Origin: Argopecten irradians
Lineage: Eukaryota; Mollusca; Bivalvia; Pectinida; Pectinidae
Direction of reading: 5' to 3'
DNA length: 64,000 nucleotides
NCBI RefSeq assembly: GCF_041381155.1
Contig: NC_091134.1
Span: 1,484,001-1,548,000 of the forward strand
The notes under the pieces were generated by a model. The model did not search any database, had not been told where the DNA came from, and saw nothing but the letters and a program-made list of their open reading frames with translations. A program made the position numbers and the translations under genes. Positions 1 to 12,700 of this stretch are shown one piece after another (the first letter of the stretch is position 1; each line of letters opens with the position of its first letter).

Positions 1-914
1 GCGAAGTTAAGCTATCATGGAGGATTTTGATTATTTGTATGTCTCGTAGGCCTCGAGCTCTATACACATATATTAAATAAATAAACAAATAAATAAATAA
101 ATAATGGATGGATGTATTGATAGATGAACGAACGAGCGGACAATTAATGTTGTTTGTAATATCAGGGATGCATCAATGATAAAAATCAGATCTGGATGTG
201 TAATGGTAACACGCTACCTATATAATTATACAGCAGTAAGCTGGAGTAGTCTCCCTTCGCCCCGGTATGTTTCCCTTGACGACAACTACACAAGGCAGCC
301 ATAGTAGCAGGTTCCCGTTGGTAATCCACGGTAAATAAGGTTTTGCACTCACCTTTTCCATACGAACAGGTATTTCATTTATTACGAACAGGTATTTCAT
401 TTATTATTCTAGCTATTTAATACGTTTACGTATGTTTTAAATGTGTAGAAATAGGAAACTAATGACAGGCTGAAGCAAAATCGTTGTTTCATATTGTCTG
501 ATTTTAAGGTCAATTTGTACAATGTAAACAACAGTTTGTTTCGAGATCTCCTATCATTACTTACTTATTAACAACACTGTAGAGTACCGTAGTGATACTG
601 TATGATAGTGCATAACCTTCGATCTTTTGTGTCAATCAAATAATTTAAATGGTATATTACAAATTGACATTTGAAAGTAATATGCAGACTTTCAAACATG
701 AACCAGTCCACTAGGATATTTGATCCCCACCTACATTTATGATTTGTACAATTTACATTTTTGTATATTATTCTAAACGTATATTATTCTAAACGATATT
801 TACAATTAAGTCTACAATCATGTATTAGCGTCCAAATGTCACTCAACAGATTGATGTATGCGTGAAATGAGTTTACTTTTATCACGTTTTTCAGAAAGAG
901 TACACAACGTGAAG
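1..914. other. Upstream intergenic region, no gene seen
   Basis: This AT-rich stretch precedes the first coding exon of the ODAD1-type gene. It holds a short AAAT-type microsatellite near 74-106 and a 20-bp tandem duplication near 364-404. The promoter and 5' UTR of the downstream gene must lie here or just inside, but no TATA box or other clear promoter element could be picked out. A 60-residue open frame on the minus strand (218-400) carries a donor-like GTGAGT but has no other support. Confidence 0.5.
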
Positions 915-3900
915 ATGCCGCGTCCAAGATCAGCTCGGTCGGATGTGACCGATGGAGATATGGAGGTTCTGGTGGAGCAGGAGCTCCAGAAACTGCAGAG
1001 ACAGTTTCGTATCATGGAGGGAGACCGAGCGGCATATACAGAGGAATCACAGAACCTGATTCGTAAACAAAAGTAAGGATATATTTATTCAGATTAATTA
1101 GGTTAAATTAGTTTCGTTGAGTACAGTAATCAGTTTATGTTTGGGCAATTCATTTTGATAAATTAATTCAGATGCTTATATATTGATTTACATATGAATT
1201 TAATTAAAGATGCTCCACCGCTGACAAATGATATTTTTTCACTATCAAAATCAGAAGCAAACGATTAAGTATTTTTCTTCAGTTACAAAAGTTACTTACT
1301 TTACATCATTACCACCACTGAAAAGTTTGAGCTTTTATTTCTACTTCAAGTTAAAAATATGAAAAATAATTAATTGCATCCCGAAAAAATTCTGTGACAC
1401 TATATCCTATATGGAATGAAGTACGGATTGCGCATGCACCAAAGGCGAAATCAATTATTTTATATATTTTTTTGTGTTAGTTAGGCATATATATACACGA
1501 TTAGACACCAATTAATGTTCATATGACGAATATCATGTTTGCTCTGTCAGTGGTGGAGCATCTTTAATTGACAGCTTTATTGATGGATATCATGTTTAAT
1601 ATTGATAGATTTACATAATTGTACATTGATTTCCTTATACATGTATATTCGTTTTCATACATACAGTACATACTATAGCTAAACTGAAGTTGTATATGTA
1701 GATTGTTGTTCATTAATTAGGGATGTCATGGTTCTGGTTTTTTTCCAGCTTGGTTTGTTTCAAATTTTTGTGATCGGTTTTCGGTTTATTCAGTTTCGGT
1801 TCAGACAAATCCTACTTAAAAAACTATTTAAGTCAATTTACTATCAGAAACAAGTTTTGCTTTAGATTTAAAAAGATGGTACATCACTCAAACAAATGTT
1901 TTTTTCTCTATCAAAATTTTACTTAAAATGAAAATCATTAAAAATAATTAATTGCACCCTGAAAAAAATCCACGGCACGTACTATATCAGGTGTATGGAA
2001 TGAATTTCTGATTGTGAATGCAACAAAAAAAAAAAATTATTTTATATTACTGTCGGCTGTGGAATATTTTTAAACAAGCATAATTGAACATTTACTTATC
2101 TTTTTAACTCTTTCAGTACTCATGACGCCTTAATCAGTCACAGAGACACATATTCTAGTATCCTTTATGATACATTATTTCGTCACTAAAACATTTTCCC
2201 GTACTCATGACACATTATTATAACATGATTGACATGTGAAAATTGTGATTTTTACCGCAATTCAATACATCAATATTATAATCTCGGAAAATATCTTATT
2301 ATTATGCATGTGCAAAAAATATCAGCAGACAGCAAAAAACGATCTTCTGAATGACTGAACTAGCACATATGTTACACATATATGTCAGTAAACGGGTGTA
2401 TTTCTCAGGATTCTGACACACCAATTCCTTGTATTTTCAATGAAATAATCAGCAATACAGTTTATACACGTAAATTACAGGTAATATAGGACATTTTATT
2501 TTTTTAATGAACCGAAACCGAAACTAAGAATCATAGTACCGAACTGAACCGTACAATTGGATATTTCGGTTAACCATATTTTCGGTTAACCATGACACTC
2601 CTAATGTTCATTTGTTTAGAAAACTACTTGTAAATTAAATAAGAATATTATTGTTTGCAGAAATGAAATTTCACACCTTGAAGCTGAGAAGCAAGAACTT
2701 CTGAAGGAGCTTCGGCTAGCGGAGAGTCGCAGTAATCAGGTGATGGATGAGGACCACACCGATACGCTTGTCACCTTGGCCGAGGCAAAAGGTAGGTGAA
2801 ATGGAATAAGGTTTCAGACATGCATTACATTTTTTCAGTTTAAAGTGAATAGTCAGGCAAAGAAAACCAGTCTAAATGCGTTTATTGGCCTTCCAAAAGT
2901 TCTCACATATTAATACGACGGTCAAGTTCTGCTTAGTTTCCCAGTTCTGACCATTAAAGTAAAGAAAAGTTGAAAGCATTGAAAGCGAGGCTGCGTGGAA
3001 ATGTAACCACGGACATAGTGAGCCGGGAGGACGTTTTAGAATTCCCATACTTTAAATTAATTTCTTCGTACGCAGACAGATTTTGATGAGAGGTTTTATT
3101 TTTCCATTTCATAAGAAATTATACTGGACACATTCACACCATTTTTAACAACTTTAGCCATCCTTGCCCGACTGTTCACTTTAAGTTCTTCTCTTTAAAA
3201 AGTGTGATAAAGAGCTCACAGTGGCTAGAAGAGAATTCTAAAGTAGAGTAGTAAATTACTTTCATTAGATTTGATAATTCAGATTTATTAGATCATCAAC
3301 ATAAAACTTTTAATCCTCTCACAATCTCGACTTGAGATCATGGTTGCGTTATATTGCACCATACAAATCTATTACCAAGCTACATCGGTATTGGGGATCG
3401 CCAGCTGTCAATCAATTACAAACCCAAAAACGAAATATATTTTTTTTTGTTTCAGAGGAGTACGGCAATGAAATATCTGAGGAAAAGAGGAAGTGTGTAG
3501 AATTAGATGCCAAAATCAGGGAATGGGAGAAAAAAATCAATCACCAACATAAAAACATGGGAGGAATTCACATGAGTTCAAAACATACAGTTCAAACCCA
3601 GAAAACGATCCGCACATTGGAGAACAGACTTGATACGGTAAAAGCCAAATGATAAATTTCAATAAAGAAAGACAAGTTTCGGTCATATTATTCGAAACTC
3701 TTCTATTAAATAATTGCAATAATATTTTTGTCAATTTCAGCATAATTTCTGATTGTTTGACAAAAGTTTAAAAAAAAAATTTATATTAATATAATTTGAA
3801 AAATGAGACAAGCAATTATACATATAAGTAATAATTAAATTTAAAAAAAGTTAGTAACCTTTTGAAACAAATATTTCAGTATACCATGTACTTGTAAATC

Positions 3901-6900
3901 ACATTTTATCCTTTAAATCTATATTTTATCAGTTATCACTAACGCATTTTCAGGTATATATACTATAAGTTTAAGTTATACACAGTCGTAAAATGTGGAA
4001 AGATACATTTTTTTCTCACTTTTTCAGGCAAAAAAGACATTCAATACATACTTGACAGAAAATTCAAAATATAGAGAAGAAATTGAAAGTCTGCGTGTTG
4101 AAAGGACACGGTTTGATGGACTCTATAAAAAGCTTGATAAAGAGCTTACGGTGGCCAGAAGAGAGAAGGGAGAAATTATTGAGAGCTCAACACAGGCTTA
4201 TGACTCTCGGTATGTCATACAGAAATCAAAGAACTTTTTATGTTAAATTTTAAGCAATTTCTGGTTTGATTATTAAAGTCCCTTAATTATGATAAAAGTA
4301 AATTGATTTATTTAAATGTAATATAATCAACGTTTTCTTTTGAACAGAGATGAGGCTCAAGCGAAGATGATACTTCTGAAGGAGAAGGCAGACAAAGACA
4401 TGCAGCAACATAACGCTGAGATGAAGGAACTACTGCGCATCATCGACCACGATCGCTGTCTCCGTGAATTCATGGGAATTAAGGGACAGGAGAGACAGGA
4501 AGATCCACAGTTGGTGGCATGGCGTCAACGCAAAGGTTAGCAACTTACTTTTCAGAAGAATCTAGAATTAGATTAAACTTTTCAATCATCTGCAAATATC
4601 CCTGAAATTTCTTATAATGTACCAAGTTGAATGGTTATGGTATGATTTATCATGATTTTAAATGCTTCAAATTGAATATTCAGTTTTTGATGCCAAGGTA
4701 ACTTCACCCAAAAATTCATCAAAACAATTGGAATTATAAGAATAAAAAATTATCATCAGCTGAAAATAAGTTCATATGTTTCTGTGATTTGCTGTTTTCA
4801 GAGGCCATAGAAGCTGATCGTAAGAAAGAAAGCCAAGAGGATTCAGTGGAAACTTATGAAGCTGCATTTGAAAGAATTAAAGAGATGACAGGTGAAAGTG
4901 ACCTGGACGCTTTAGTGGCTAAATTCATCATGGTGGAGGATAGAAATTTCGCCCTCTTCAATTTCGTCAATGAGCAGAATAATGAAATTGAAACACTTCA
5001 AGAACAAATTGAGGATGTAAGTATTTTGAAACAAATTACCATTTTCCAAAAAGGAATTTTGTCTTTTTTGAAAAGTTTTTTTCTTTTGACGAAAGGATCT
5101 ACAGATAAAGATAATATGTTAAGTTGTCAAATTCTATACAAATGGATATGGTTGCATGCTTACAAGTTTGAATGTACATGTATTGTATATGTAATGTGTT
5201 GTTGATAAAATTGAAATTGAATAAAAAAAATTGTTAAAAAAAATACAAAACATAAAAAAAATACAAAACAAAAAACGATAATACCTATTATTGTTTAATG
5301 AAAAAATCTTTATGACATGTTAATTCATAGAATATGCCAGTTTATGAACATCACGGTTAAAATGTCATTTTTTTTATTGTATAATTGTAGATTAATAACG
5401 AAATAGAAAAATTCAAACTGCAAGGAATTGAGCTTGAGGATCAGAGGAAGAAGATTTTGAAGGAGTTAGAAGAACAGACTAATGCTGCAGCTACAAAAGG
5501 AGACGCCGCTGATGGAAAGAACAAAGGCATCACAAAGATTCTCGATCAACTCCGAGCAGGTCAGATTTACTAACAAATCACAATTCAAGCCTTACATTTC
5601 CCATAAACAAAGTTTCTTGATAACTATCCAAAAATATTGCATGAACTTAGTTAGATAAGAATTCAATATTTGTGATTTGGCTTCAAAAAAAGTACATTAA
5701 CTACACTGAAAATAAAAAAATCTTATTCGTTATGATTTATTTCCCGTTTCATACTTTTCCCCAAATCTTGGTTTTGTTGCATATTTTCCCAAATTCAAAG
5801 CCACAGGCCCCATTCCCAAAGCAGTGAGAACAAGCTCTGAATATATATCTAATTCTCCTTGGCCTATAAACTTTCAGCTCAGGGCTATATCCTCATGAAA
5901 GTTAGATAAACTTGATGTCTTGATGGAAAAAAAATGTAAAGTAAAATTTACAGTTGTGATAAGGTGAAGAGAAGAAAGCAAGGGTAGTTTCAAGAACAAA
6001 AATATGAAGATCTATTCTTTGATTAACAAAAGGATTTTTGATAGTTACGTAATGAACTTTTTCCATAAGGATTTTTGATAGTTACGTAATGAACTTTTTC
6101 CATATTCACCAAATTAAGTCTTGCTTTATAACAAACAGATTATAGACCAGTATTTAATCTGCAAAGTAATAATATGTTAAAAATATTTTTTTTTTAAATT
6201 GTGAAATAAGATTTTGAAGTTTTTCTCATATGATATATGTAATAATGCTTTGTATATACTACCAACAGGTATATCATCCCTGTTTGATAAGATCAATTGT
6301 GACAAGTCGGCGATCGAGGAGATGTTGGGAGCGGCGTCTGGAGTGACGGATAACAACATGATACAATACCTGGGTATTATAGAACAGAGAACCAACGAAC
6401 TTCTGGCTGTCCAGGGCTACATCAACTCTAAGGTACGTAATAATGTCTGGGGGGACTGCCGGAGGGGCTGCAGTGGCTGGCTATAGACTGTTCCTCTGGA
6501 TCATTAGTCGAAAAAATTGTTATATACGGTATTCGACCCAATAAGCGCCCAGGGCGCTTAAGAAATTGATAAAAATGAAAAGGTGCTAATAAGTCAAAGT
6601 TATTGCAAATTTATACCGTTTTATGTAGTTTTGGTCCTTATTTATGCCTGGGCAATTGAAATTGAGGCCTCAAAAAGGGAGAGGGGCGCTTATAGGGACA
6701 TGGGCGCTTATTGGGTCAAATACGGTATATATACCTATAGGTTTGGTGGTTTTTTTCAATTTACTCTGACTTTCCACCTCATTCTAAACTTGGAAATCGT
6801 GATAAAATCCTATCGCAACTTTTAATTGAATATAAAAATAAAGTTAAACCAAATCCACAATAATCAACTTGTCTGAATGATAATGTCATAATTCAAATAT

Positions 6901-8213
6901 TGATTATGATCATTTCTATATGTAATGCATCCTTCTAAGGAAAACAAAGGCATCAGTACATGTAAATTTTTTATTTATCATATTGAATTTGTTATGTCAT
7001 GGACACGGAAGTCAAGCCTATGTGTGATGAGACAAGAAACTTGAAGCTGCACCGTACAGCTGTTTGCATTTGCTGCGCTTAAGTCTTGGAAAATCCTTAT
7101 GTGAATTGTAATAAAACTGACATGATTGCTTTCGTAGGACCTTGACAAGAAGACGGTGGGGGCAGGCTTCCTTGGTGAAGGACCTGGTGCACCACAACCT
7201 CAGTTACCCATCCTTCCTCCAGCTGTCGGGTAAGTCTGATATGGGATGAGGACATTTATTGTTCATTTATCATTTGTTTCCTGAGAACTTTATGATACAT
7301 TGATAACTTATTCCGTCTTTGAGTATTACACAGTTAGCTCCCTTGCGGGTAGGTATCAATTGTTACGTCATTATTTTGTGAGCGCAATCAACGTCGTTTT
7401 CTCTGAAACGTATGACGTTACGCTCGCAAACACATGACGTCACAATCATTGATTGTGATTATCAATACCTACCCACAAGGGCAGATAACTCTGTAATATG
7501 CAAATACGGAATAAGAGTTTCTGGGAGAGAACCAGTATAGGCAATAGGCATAGCCTGTTGTTTGACCCTTTTTCATATTTTCATGAAATAAAATTTGTTG
7601 AAATTGAAAATAGCTGTTATGCATAGTGTAGGAGTAATAGATTATTTAAAATGTGTATTGTAATTGCTTTCCCTATTATACTATTTGATCCCATTAGTCC
7701 TGACAGGAAGATATGTCATGTACTATGAAAATCAATGACACATTTGAATTGCAGACCAGCTATTTAAAAATCATTAAAACATATAATTTACATATCAATA
7801 ACACATGGTTAAAGCTCTTTGTTACTTTCAAAGTTAGCTGATCAGGTAAAAAAAATTTGATTAGTCTGGTGACTGCTGAGGAAAACTTAGCTTGAATTTA
7901 ATACTGCGTGTATTTTACACATTACTTTAGGTCCAAGTCACATCCAGATTTATCATACTAATGAAAATTAGCTTGAATTTTAACATCTATAATTATCGTA
8001 CTTATCTTTGTGTTTCCATCCAGGGATGAGTATGATAGTGAGGGTAGTGAAGGAAGTGACGACGAGGCCAGGCCGATGACGAGAAACGAATTACAGCGCC
8101 GTGTAATGAACACAGTCAAGAAACGTGAGGCCGCAGCTAAGAAACAAGAGTTTAAATATGACTTATCAAATGCCAAGGAAAAAACATCGAAAAATAAAAA
8201 GGACAAGAAGTGA
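915..8213 (+). CDS. ODAD1: Outer dynein arm docking complex subunit 1 (ODAD1/CCDC114-like), 10 exons
   Basis: Coding exons are 915-1072, 2661-2791, 3456-3637, 4028-4209, 4348-4535, 4802-5016, 5391-5559, 6269-6432, 7138-7229 and 8024-8213. All introns are GT-AG, and the phases join to 1671 nt (556 residues plus TGA). The product is almost entirely charged coiled coil. It matches the vertebrate CCDC114/CCDC63 family along its length: LQRQFRIMEGDRAAY near residue 30, ENRLDT near 155, GESDLDALVAKF then EDRNFALFNFVNEQN around 320-345, and IIEQRTNELLAVQGYI near 445-460. In that family (DC2 of the Chlamydomonas docking complex) the protein anchors outer dynein arms to axonemal doublet microtubules, so expression in ciliated cells and sperm is expected. 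The long Ser/Gly-rich tail of human ODAD1 is absent; this protein ends in a Lys-rich stretch. The start was set at the ATG at 915 because the sequence after it aligns with the family; an in-frame ATG at 858 is less likely. One gene may represent both vertebrate paralogues. Confidence 0.93.
1204..1567. mobile_element. TTAA-flanked MITE, family with AAGATGCTCCACC ends
   Basis: This 364-bp element in intron 1 of the ODAD1-like gene has inverted ends (AAGATGCTCCACCGCTGACA at the left, its near reverse complement at the right) and TTAA at both borders. There is no coding capacity. A duplicated TTAA target is typical of piggyBac-type transposition, so it is probably a non-autonomous derivative of such an element. 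An inverted-orientation relative sits at 19614-19975, and partial relatives at about 1870-2085 and 19400-19613. Confidence 0.75.
1870..2085. mobile_element. Degenerate copy of the AAGATGCTCCACC MITE family
   Basis: This intron 1 stretch shares an ordered set of blocks with the element at 1204-1567 (the AAAAATAATTAATTGCA block, the CACTATAT block, the TTATTTTATAT block and a worn right end near 2065-2080). It is clearly older than its neighbour. Borders are approximate. Confidence 0.5.
2839..3184. mobile_element. TTAA-flanked MITE with AGTGAATAGTCAGGCAA ends
   Basis: This 346-bp element in intron 2 of the ODAD1-like gene begins with TTAA then AGTGAATAGTCAGGCAA and ends with the near reverse complement CTTGCCCGACTGTTCACT then TTAA. 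It has no open frame. The TTAA duplication suggests a piggyBac-type target. It differs in sequence from the element at 1204, so two TTAA families are present in one gene. Its right border directly abuts a relic of exon 4. Confidence 0.75.
3191..3236 (+). pseudogene. Relic copy of part of ODAD1 exon 4 inside intron 2
   Basis: About 43 bases here align with exon 4 of the same gene (about 4120-4162) with only six or so differences. Read in the exon's frame it gives LFKKCDKELTVARRE against LYKKLDKELTVARRE. Four of the differences fall at silent third positions. The match stops abruptly on both sides, and no splice sites frame it properly. It is a fragment of a duplicated exon or of a related gene, cut on its left by the insertion at 2839-3184. 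Confidence 0.6.
6030..6103. repeat. Perfect 37-bp tandem duplication
   Basis: The unit beginning AAGGATTTTTGATAGTTACG occurs twice head to tail (6030-6066, 6067-6103) in intron 7 of the ODAD1-like gene without a mismatch, which implies a recent duplication. Confidence 0.85.
6521..6732. mobile_element. MITE with GACCCAATAAGCGCCC inverted ends
   Basis: This element of about 210 bp lies in intron 8. The left end reads TACGGTATTCGACCCAATAA and continues GCGCCC. The right end is the near reverse complement, ending in TACGGTAT. The TA-rich borders do not allow a firm target-site call. It has no coding potential, although a chance open frame crosses it. Confidence 0.65.
7308..7515. mobile_element. 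Nearly fully palindromic MITE with TTATTCCGT ends
   Basis: The left arm begins TTATTCCGTCTTTGAGTATT and passes through GGGTAGGTAT. The right arm is its near reverse complement, so most of the roughly 205 bp can fold into one hairpin. It lies in intron 9 of the ODAD1-like gene. Confidence 0.7.
7521..7612. repeat. Dispersed repeat shared with 51338-51420
   Basis: Both places carry GGAGAGAAC, then GCCTGTTGTTTGA, then AATAAAATTT and GTTGAAATTGAAAA in the same order and spacing. The AATAAA followed by a short tail looks like the 3' end of a retroposed element, but the family could not be named. Confidence 0.5.
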
Positions 8214-9050
8214 GCTGTGGTGACCAAATACATAAACATTGATTTAAACTTGATTTGATTTTTTCGAATAAGTGACAAAGTCAATAAGTTGACACAGACA
8301 ATTGTCAAGAGATACAGCTATAGATTCAAGTTTTATCATTATTTATAGAGATTCATTATCAGAAGAAAAAACACTTTCTCCAATCAGGAAATCAACAACA
8401 AGGCTTATCATATTAGTAACTTGTGATCTAAATTCTACAATAAGATTGAGACAAATATTTACCATTTTGATTCTTCAGGATGTCAAAATTGGTAATGTAG
8501 TTTGGACCTTGTCATAGATATGGTACAGTTATGAAATATATTCGGAATAAGTAAGCCAATAATGAATTTAAAAAAAAATAGGCAAGCCAGTAAAGAAATA
8601 GTAAAAGTAATTTCTCTATGATGTATACAAACACAAGTTTTTATCTACATTTTAATATACATGTACATATTTGTAAATGTGTAATTAACTATAATGTAAA
8701 TATGTGTGAGAAAGGAGAACGAATGTGTATAAATGGACGCACTTATCTGTGATATTGAAGAAGCATTTCTCCAAGTTACTCTACTGGCCCTGACACCAGA
8801 CAATTTAACAGATATATATTTATATATATTCATTTTTCGAAGGTGTCTTATTCTGGTTTCCAAGGGCCATGAAATAATTATGGCTACAATATCCACGGAG
8901 TTCCATATTATCAAATGTCGTTGGTTAGTTAATTCTAAGTTGTACAGTTTTCCAAAGAAGTGCTTAATCTATGTACAAACACTTGATAGTCAATCGAAAT
9001 ATTGTATCAGAAAAATAAGAATATAGGTATGATGATATGGAATATATTTC

Positions 9051-9056
9051 AATAAA
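9051..9056 (+). promoter_or_regulatory. Possible polyadenylation signal of the ODAD1-like gene
   Basis: An AATAAA lies about 840 bp after the stop codon, in AT-rich sequence without another gene. It is the first clear canonical signal noticed on the plus strand in this tract. Assignment to this gene is inference. Confidence 0.3.
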
Positions 9057-10511
9057 AATTTCGGGAATAAACCTTTGGCATATATATGTTTAAGAAGTTG
9101 TTTCATGAAGGAACAATATTTTTAAGAATGAAATTTTAACAAAATTCTAAAGAATTAATTTAATTTCAAAAATGCTAAAAGGCACAGTATTTACATATAA
9201 TAAATATGAATTCCAACATGAATTATTTTATCTCGTTTTTCTTTTTTATATTAGCTTCATATCATACAACTTTGTTCAGGAAAGCGTAAGTTTGCCATAT
9301 CTTAAAGTCCCACGGGTCAGGGTCACGAACTCTCCGACTTCTGTTCGGCAATAATCGTAACTTTTATGGCGACCAGTTTATAATGAAGGCATATTTACAA
9401 GTATCGACTTTCAACAACTGTTGTACCAATGTCATTTAAGAAATCATTATAAATATTCTTTGATATCACTTCATCTACAAACACTAAAAATATCGGAGTC
9501 GAATCTAATTTGACTTTTTGTTGACCATTACGTAAAGAATAGCTTTAAATGTCAAAATACTTCTCCTCAATGTTCATGCATTCCCCTACAGAAATAAAAT
9601 GCTTCTTGCAAGTGCTTGCCTTTGATGCAACAGGTTTTCACAGGCTTTTCAAACTTGCATTTAGTATTCAAACAATTTCCCTCAACAGTTGCCGCCGTAA
9701 GTTTACTGCACACTTTGCCACAACCTCGCATATCGTATGCAAATTAGTTTCATCACAGGAGCTTCGGTTTCCAGTAGTAATACCCCCATTTGCTTATATC
9801 AGTATTGAAATTTTCATATCAAGAGTTGATATATTGTTTTGTGCAACTTCATAATAGTGTAGTAAATATATGAGGAGCTGATTTATATAATAAAAAAAAG
9901 GAAAAAAATAAAAAAAAGGAAAAAAAACCGTGGTGTGACAATTAATATTAGTTTTCTAATTTCATAACATACAATTGTTTAGGCTTTTAAATTTGATGCA
10001 GAAATGAAGAATTCATTTTTCCCCAAACTTATCAACACATGTACATATCCCAACTGATATAGACTGCGCTCCAAAAGTTCTGTTACATATGTTAAAATTT
10101 GATGACATTCTGTTTCTAAGAAAACTATCGAAAATGCAATTACATGTAATGAGTTAGAGAATGTAAATAAGTTGATAAATAATAATTACTGATGCCAGTA
10201 ATAACAAGGTTTACACATTTCCATACTTTATGTATATTTATAAAAGACCAATTTAATAGTATTTATTAACTATTTATGTGTATAGATAAGATCATGACTG
10301 CTATTTAACTTGCTCTCAGTTTTCCCTAAAATGACCAAAACTGATTTTTTGGTGATATTTTGAAAAAAATATTTATCTAAAAGTATTATAAAACATTCCA
10401 CTATACACAATTAGCATACTTGATGCTGAAATAATAGGAATGAATAGGTGATCTACCTTTAAACATGAAGTTCTAGCTGCCAAAGGAGTTATTATTGCAT
10501 ATTCGACCATA

Positions 10512-10546
10512 TGACCTTTGACCCCTAACTTTGACCTCACCACGTG
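10512..10546. promoter_or_regulatory. DR1-like nuclear receptor half-site cluster with adjacent E-box
   Basis: TGACCTTTGACCCC is a direct repeat of TGACC-type half sites one base apart, the layout bound by HNF4, COUP-TF and RXR-type receptors. A third TTGACCTCA follows, then the palindromic E-box CACGTG. It may be part of a dispersed repeat and not a host enhancer; function is inference. Confidence 0.25.
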
Positions 10547-12700
10547 GTCAAAAAATGACACCATCATTTTTCCGAAAGAGGATGACCTACAGAACATTTT
10601 GGTATATGGTATCAAACTTCATCGAGAAGTGCCCACGGAACCCCCAAAACCCGACATAAGCCACTGGACTATGTGTAACACATTTAAACGTGTCGACTTT
10701 TAGTATTTTTAAAATTATGATCAGATTAAGAAATACCATATCCATTTTTAAGAGTATCACAAAACACTTATTTTACCTAAGTGACGGATGTTTACATAAG
10801 TTGATGGGTTGATGTATTCATTTATAGTAAAAACAAGTTAACGCATCAATTTAACAACCTCTTTCACCACTTACCATGAATATAAATAGCTGATAAAATG
10901 TAGATCTTCATGCTTCCAATTTGACAGAAATTTGCAGCCACACACTTCGCAGTTAACACAGTTGAGCCAATGCTCCCGCCAACAGATGTGTTTGCAAAAA
11001 CACTGCGAAAAAATGCACGGAAAATGCGACTAGTGGCAAACCGCTGAGGCATTTTTCTTGCAATCAGATTTTGTTGCCGCATACTTGTCACATACATTTT
11101 ATTTCTGTTCACATTTACTCGTGATGGAACCTTCATTCAAAACATGTTCCTAAATCTTTCGGAAACTTGTTTTCGATAACCTTAAGACCAAGAGGCCTAA
11201 TTGTGGATCTGTAGCATTAACGTGGAAAAACAGACTTCCACAGTTTGTTCAAGTTGATGAGTTCATCTTACAAAAAAAAAAAAAAAGAAATATGAAGAAC
11301 AAAAACGAAATTTAAAAAAAAGAATAGTTTGTTATTTGACTTGCAAGTTTGTTCAAATAAAAGACTTTAAACTTCATTTAGATCATAAATGTAACATTGG
11401 TTTAAAAAAAAAAGCTAATTAAAAATCTTTTAAAAACAACAGTCCTTGCACCTGGTAATTGAGTGTGAAGCCTGTTGCTATGGATGACTATCAATGGTAA
11501 GTGGCATGACTTAATTAACTGGAGACTGCTTTGTATGACTTAAATTACTATATCAAATCTATAAATCTAACTCAACTTAATGCGATCGTAGAACCTCCAG
11601 CTATCACAGTTATCGCCCTTTGCCCACTGAACTGACTAATTTGGAGAAACGCCATAATAATTATTTGGCGATAAGTTCTATGCATGTTTTTTGCTATTTA
11701 TGCATTTATAATTATTGTTCAAGTTCTCCTATTCACACAGCATATATTTCTGTTCTATTTTCAGTAATCGATGAACGATAAGCATCATAGTTATTTAGAT
11801 TTATGATGATTAAGTATTTCAGAAACTACAGGAATTAAACATAACTAAATGTATCTACAAATGTACCATTGAAGGATCGCCAGCTGTCAATCAAACCGCA
11901 CGTGACGGTACAGTTTGCTCCGACAATGATTAGGTACACGTGTATTTGCGAGCACGAGGCTTGGCTATTGTACACTTGGCGATCGGTTAATATAGTAACA
12001 TATGATAGAATTAACTAATAGATAAAGGTTAACTGTCGCCATGCCCATAAAACAAACAGAACTGATTTTAGATCTAATAGTTCTTGGGCACAGGGGGCCA
12101 ACTCAATGAAAATGGATATTGTCATGCATTTTTTTATATTTGGTGGATGAACTGATGAGTATATATGACAGTCATGTGATTTTTTTTTTCATAATATACG
12201 AAATTTGGAAAATTATTGAAAATGGGGAACTTACATGTTTTATAGTAAATTTCCCGAAATTTTCAGCCAAATCACGTCTGACCAACTAGGCCCTGACCAG
12301 GTAAAATTGTGATTAGCGTAATCACATCTGACCAACTGGGCCCTGACCAGGTACAAAGGTAGAAATTATAGGGGTACACGATGTTGAACTGATCAAATTG
12401 CTGTTTGTTTTCTAGAATTGTATACATATATGTGAGATATCCGTGAGTAGAATGTCTACCAACAATAATTTGCAAAAGTTGTCCAAAGCTTCCAGATTTG
12501 CAGTGAACATCCAAAAAGTGTTTTGGTTGAAACGTAATATCAATGAAATCACTTCAGCATCAAGGACTTTTTTTTTAAATTTCCAACAGATATTACTGTT
12601 GTTCAACATATAACCAACATGTTCGATCTAGCATAACACATAATTTGTAAAGAGATTTTTTTAACATAAATAGTATGATTCAAGAAACAAATTGATAAAT

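Larger units (their letters stand above)
8214..12700. other. Intergenic region without a supported gene
   Basis: Several open frames of 60-100 codons occur on both strands, but none shows splice sites, domain content or coding-like composition. The interval holds A-rich runs (about 9890-9930 and 11270-11320), a nuclear-receptor-like motif cluster near 10512-10546, and two copies of a 34-bp block containing GGGCCCTGACCAGG at about 12274-12307 and 12321-12354. Confidence 0.5.

Noticed and set aside
218-400. Minus-strand open frame with a donor-like GTGAGT as a divergent neighbour gene
   Set aside because: The frame is short, has no recognised domain and no second exon can be seen beyond the window edge.
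500-914. An RFX X-box upstream of the ciliary ODAD1-like gene
   Set aside because: Expected for a ciliary gene, but no sequence close to GTTNCC and RGYAAC halves with proper spacing was found.
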